Origin: Pseudomonadota bacterium
Lineage (GTDB): Bacteria > Pseudomonadota > Gammaproteobacteria > Halothiobacillales > Halothiobacillaceae
Length of the DNA: 64,000 nt
NCBI GenBank assembly: GCA_021801265.1
Contig: JAJYYE010000012.1
Span: forward strand, 150,548-214,547
Reading direction: 5' to 3'
Translations under genes and position numbers: made by a program
In this document: piece after piece, positions 62,703-64,000 of the stretch
How the letters are laid out: each line of letters starts with the position of its first letter
Position numbering within the stretch: the stretch's first letter is position 1
Notes under the pieces: model-generated
The model's input: the letters and a program-made list of their open reading frames with translations, nothing else
The model's database searches: none
Told to the model about the DNA's origin: nothing

Positions 62703-62724
62703 AAAAAACCCTGCCGAAGCAGGG
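62703..62724 (-). terminator. Rho-independent terminator of the Spy/CpxP-like gene
   Basis: Stem CCCTGC/GCAGGG with a UUCG tetraloop read on the minus strand, followed by six T, 30 nt after the gene's stop. The remaining stretch 62466-62702 shows no gene I can support. Confidence 0.92.
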
Positions 62725-62753
62725 TACCATTGACCTGGTTCAGCTCAGAGAGA

Positions 62754-63371
62754 TCAAGGGTGGGTCGGCGCACCCATTGGGGCATTGCCCATGGGACTGC
62801 CCACTCCAGGCGCCCGCCTATCCTCATGTTTACGCCATATATTATGGCCATTCTGGTGGGCAATTTCATCCAGAACCTGCTGCTGATTGGGCTCCAGTGC
62901 CGCACGCAGATGGGTGGTAGCCTCGCTTAAAACACCGAGTTTCTTAGCCAGTTCAGAAGCGCGTTCGGCACGCAGTTGGGCGATTTCGGCGGCATTCATC
63001 GCCGGTTTGGGACGTTGCACCATTTCTGGCATCAATCCCAAACGCGCAGTCTTATATTGATCCCATATCGGCTGCTGGCTGGCCGTAATTTGCAGGCGGT
63101 TAGATAGGGTGTCCAACTCTTTTTCGACATAAGCCTTGCGGCGCTCGCGCATTTTTGCCATTTTTTCTTGATTCATCTGCGGCTGCATTCCCGGCGCAAT
63201 GCTCGGCTCGGCAGTCACACCCGGCGGCGCGACAGGCGTTTGCGCATGGCTCACATTCATAGCCACACCAGTTAGCGCAATCACCGCCATTGCGATTAAA
63301 GCAATTCGGTACATGTGTGGCCGTTCGGCAATATGGGACAGCGCATTCGTTGATAGTGGACGCATTTTCAT
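62754..63371 (-). CDS. Spy/CpxP-like periplasmic protein (LTXXQ-motif family)
   Basis: A 205-residue protein with signal peptide (hydrophobic core about 20-38, cleavage near SHA). The helical mature part contains LQITASQQPIWDQYKTA, which fits the LTxxQ motif of Spy and CpxP, and is Met, Gln and Arg rich. ATG 63371 has GAGAGGG six nt upstream. These act as periplasmic chaperones or adaptors of envelope stress. It is divergent from an OmpR-type regulator, the same arrangement as cpxP against cpxRA in E. coli, but the second CpxP motif is not obvious. Confidence 0.75.
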   Translation of the reverse strand: MKMRPLSTNALSHIAERPHMYRIALIAMAVIALTGVAMNVSHAQTPVAPPGVTAEPSIAPGMQPQMNQEKMAKMRERRKAYVEKELDTLSNRLQITASQQPIWDQYKTARLGLMPEMVQRPKPAMNAAEIAQLRAERASELAKKLGVLSEATTHLRAALEPNQQQVLDEIAHQNGHNIWRKHEDRRAPGVGSPMGNAPMGAPTHP

Positions 63372-63565
63372 AAAAAACCCTCTCAATGGAGAACAACATT
63401 TCACGGCGATCATTAAAACAACCTAAGGTAAATGGGGCATTGCAAACACCCACCCGTATGTAAACCGCATGTGAGTATTTTGTTATTTACCCAAATCAAG
63501 CCACTGTTCCATTCCATCACTCAGCTAAGATGGCGGGTAATTGACACGCGAGATGGAATACCGAG

Positions 63566-64000
63566 ATGAAAACATTACTGGTTGTGGATGATGATCCCGA
63601 TTTACGCGCCTTGCTGCATGCTTATCTGAGTGAGCAAGGATATCTCGTTGTTGAAGCCGCTGATGGTGGAGAATTGTGGGCTCGTTTGGCGGACACCCCG
63701 ATTGATCTCATTATTTTGGATGTGATGCTGCCCGGTGATGATGGACTCACCCTGTGCCGCAACGTTCGCGCCCGCGAAAGCACGCCGATTTTGATGTTGA
63801 CTGCCCGCGGCGATGAAATGGATCGGATTATTGGCCTTGAAATGGGTGCGGATGATTACCTGCCCAAACCATTTCATCCCCGTGAACTATTGGCGCGCAT
63901 CCGCAGTATTTTTCGGCGCGCTGAGCACCAAGGGCAAGCCAGCTCAGTGCGAAATTTATATTTTGGCGGCTGGACACTCGATTTGGCCGCGCGGCATTTA
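63566..64000 (+). CDS. OmpR-family response regulator, 5' part (3' end outside the window)
   Basis: Runs off the right edge. The receiver domain is complete: acidic pocket Asp8/Asp9, phosphorylated Asp52 (ILDVMLPGDDG), Thr/Ala region LTARGDEMDR and Lys101 (LPKPF). The linker and the start of a winged-helix domain (LYFGGWTLDLAARHL) follow. GGA lies nine nt before the ATG. It is divergent from a Spy/CpxP-like gene, so it may regulate envelope stress (CpxR-like), although OmpR itself is equally close by the visible part. The partner kinase would lie beyond the window. Confidence 0.85.
   Translation, partial: MKTLLVVDDDPDLRALLHAYLSEQGYLVVEAADGGELWARLADTPIDLIILDVMLPGDDGLTLCRNVRARESTPILMLTARGDEMDRIIGLEMGADDYLPKPFHPRELLARIRSIFRRAEHQGQASSVRNLYFGGWTLDLAARHL

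Noticed and set aside
62725-62765. Possible tRNA or thiamine riboswitch, suggested by GGTTCAGCTCAGAG
   Set aside because: No cloverleaf or riboswitch core can be drawn; the stretch is the 3' end of the Spy-like gene followed by its terminator.
62462-62905. 147-codon minus-strand open frame and a 66-codon + strand frame between lplT and the Spy-like gene
   Set aside because: The first spans a rho-independent terminator and the Spy-like gene in another frame; the second has no ribosome site or recognisable family.

Overview
The window looks like a chromosomal segment from a chemolithoautotrophic, sulfur-oxidising gammaproteobacterium, probably Halothiobacillaceae-like; this placement is an inference from gene content and no database search was made. 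Three sulfur-oxidation units are present: a thiosulfate dehydrogenase pair (tsdB-tsdA), a sulfide:quinone oxidoreductase (sqr) with the three expected cysteines, and a SoxC/SoxD sulfane dehydrogenase pair. The soxCD pair sits beside a molybdenum-cofactor block (moaA, moaC, moeA, moaE), so enzyme and cofactor supply are co-located. I see no rRNA, tRNA, CRISPR array, prophage or intact insertion sequence.

Layout. 0-1.2 kb: 3' part of a DEAD-box RNA helicase, a terminator, then a decayed remnant of an MmeI-like restriction-modification gene. 1.2-5.9 kb: tsdA, tsdB and an M16C (PreP-like) metalloprotease, all minus. 5.9-10.1 kb: a small repeat element, a GAF/PAS/GGDEF diguanylate cyclase whose likely native start is interrupted by an in-frame TGA, an unknown small gene, a PPOX-family gene, and a promoter-plus-hairpin locus that may encode a small RNA. 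10.1-15.4 kb: gnd, zwf, a small membrane protein, pgi and tsaB in one minus-strand run. 15.7-18.5 kb: ppc. 18.6-26.9 kb: a secreted protein, then a tightly overlapping minus-strand run of pgpA, thiL, tatD, a MidA-like methyltransferase, folB, a FimX-like protein with degenerate GGDEF and EAL sites, and a partner with a PilZ-type motif. 27-30.8 kb: psd, prmB and sqr. 30.8-35.4 kb: membrane proteins, an NDUFA9-like protein and protoporphyrinogen oxidase. 35.4-41.4 kb: the molybdenum-cofactor block and soxCD.

41.4-48.8 kb: fxsA, a DsbD with two N-terminal domains, and pstSCAB behind a Pho-box-like repeat. 49.0-51.9 kb: a compact module with an outer-membrane beta-barrel candidate, a secreted FMN-binding protein with a flavinylation motif, an ApbE flavin transferase, and a four-helix membrane protein with paired histidines. 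It follows a strong promoter whose -10 box overlaps a Fur-box-like sequence. This is the most interesting part: it reads as an envelope flavin electron-transfer system, possibly iron-responsive. 51.8-64 kb: an MscS-family channel, uvrC-uvrY, a CYTH protein, the classical yceD-rpmF-plsX-fabH cluster with divergent maf, lplT, and at the right edge a Spy/CpxP-like protein divergent from a truncated OmpR-family response regulator.

Three short elements with related termini (near 6.0, 27.1 and 32.3 kb) look like a MITE-type family; in two of them the element end supplies the stop codon of the neighbouring gene. Several genes appear to use TTG or GTG starts backed by Shine-Dalgarno spacing.
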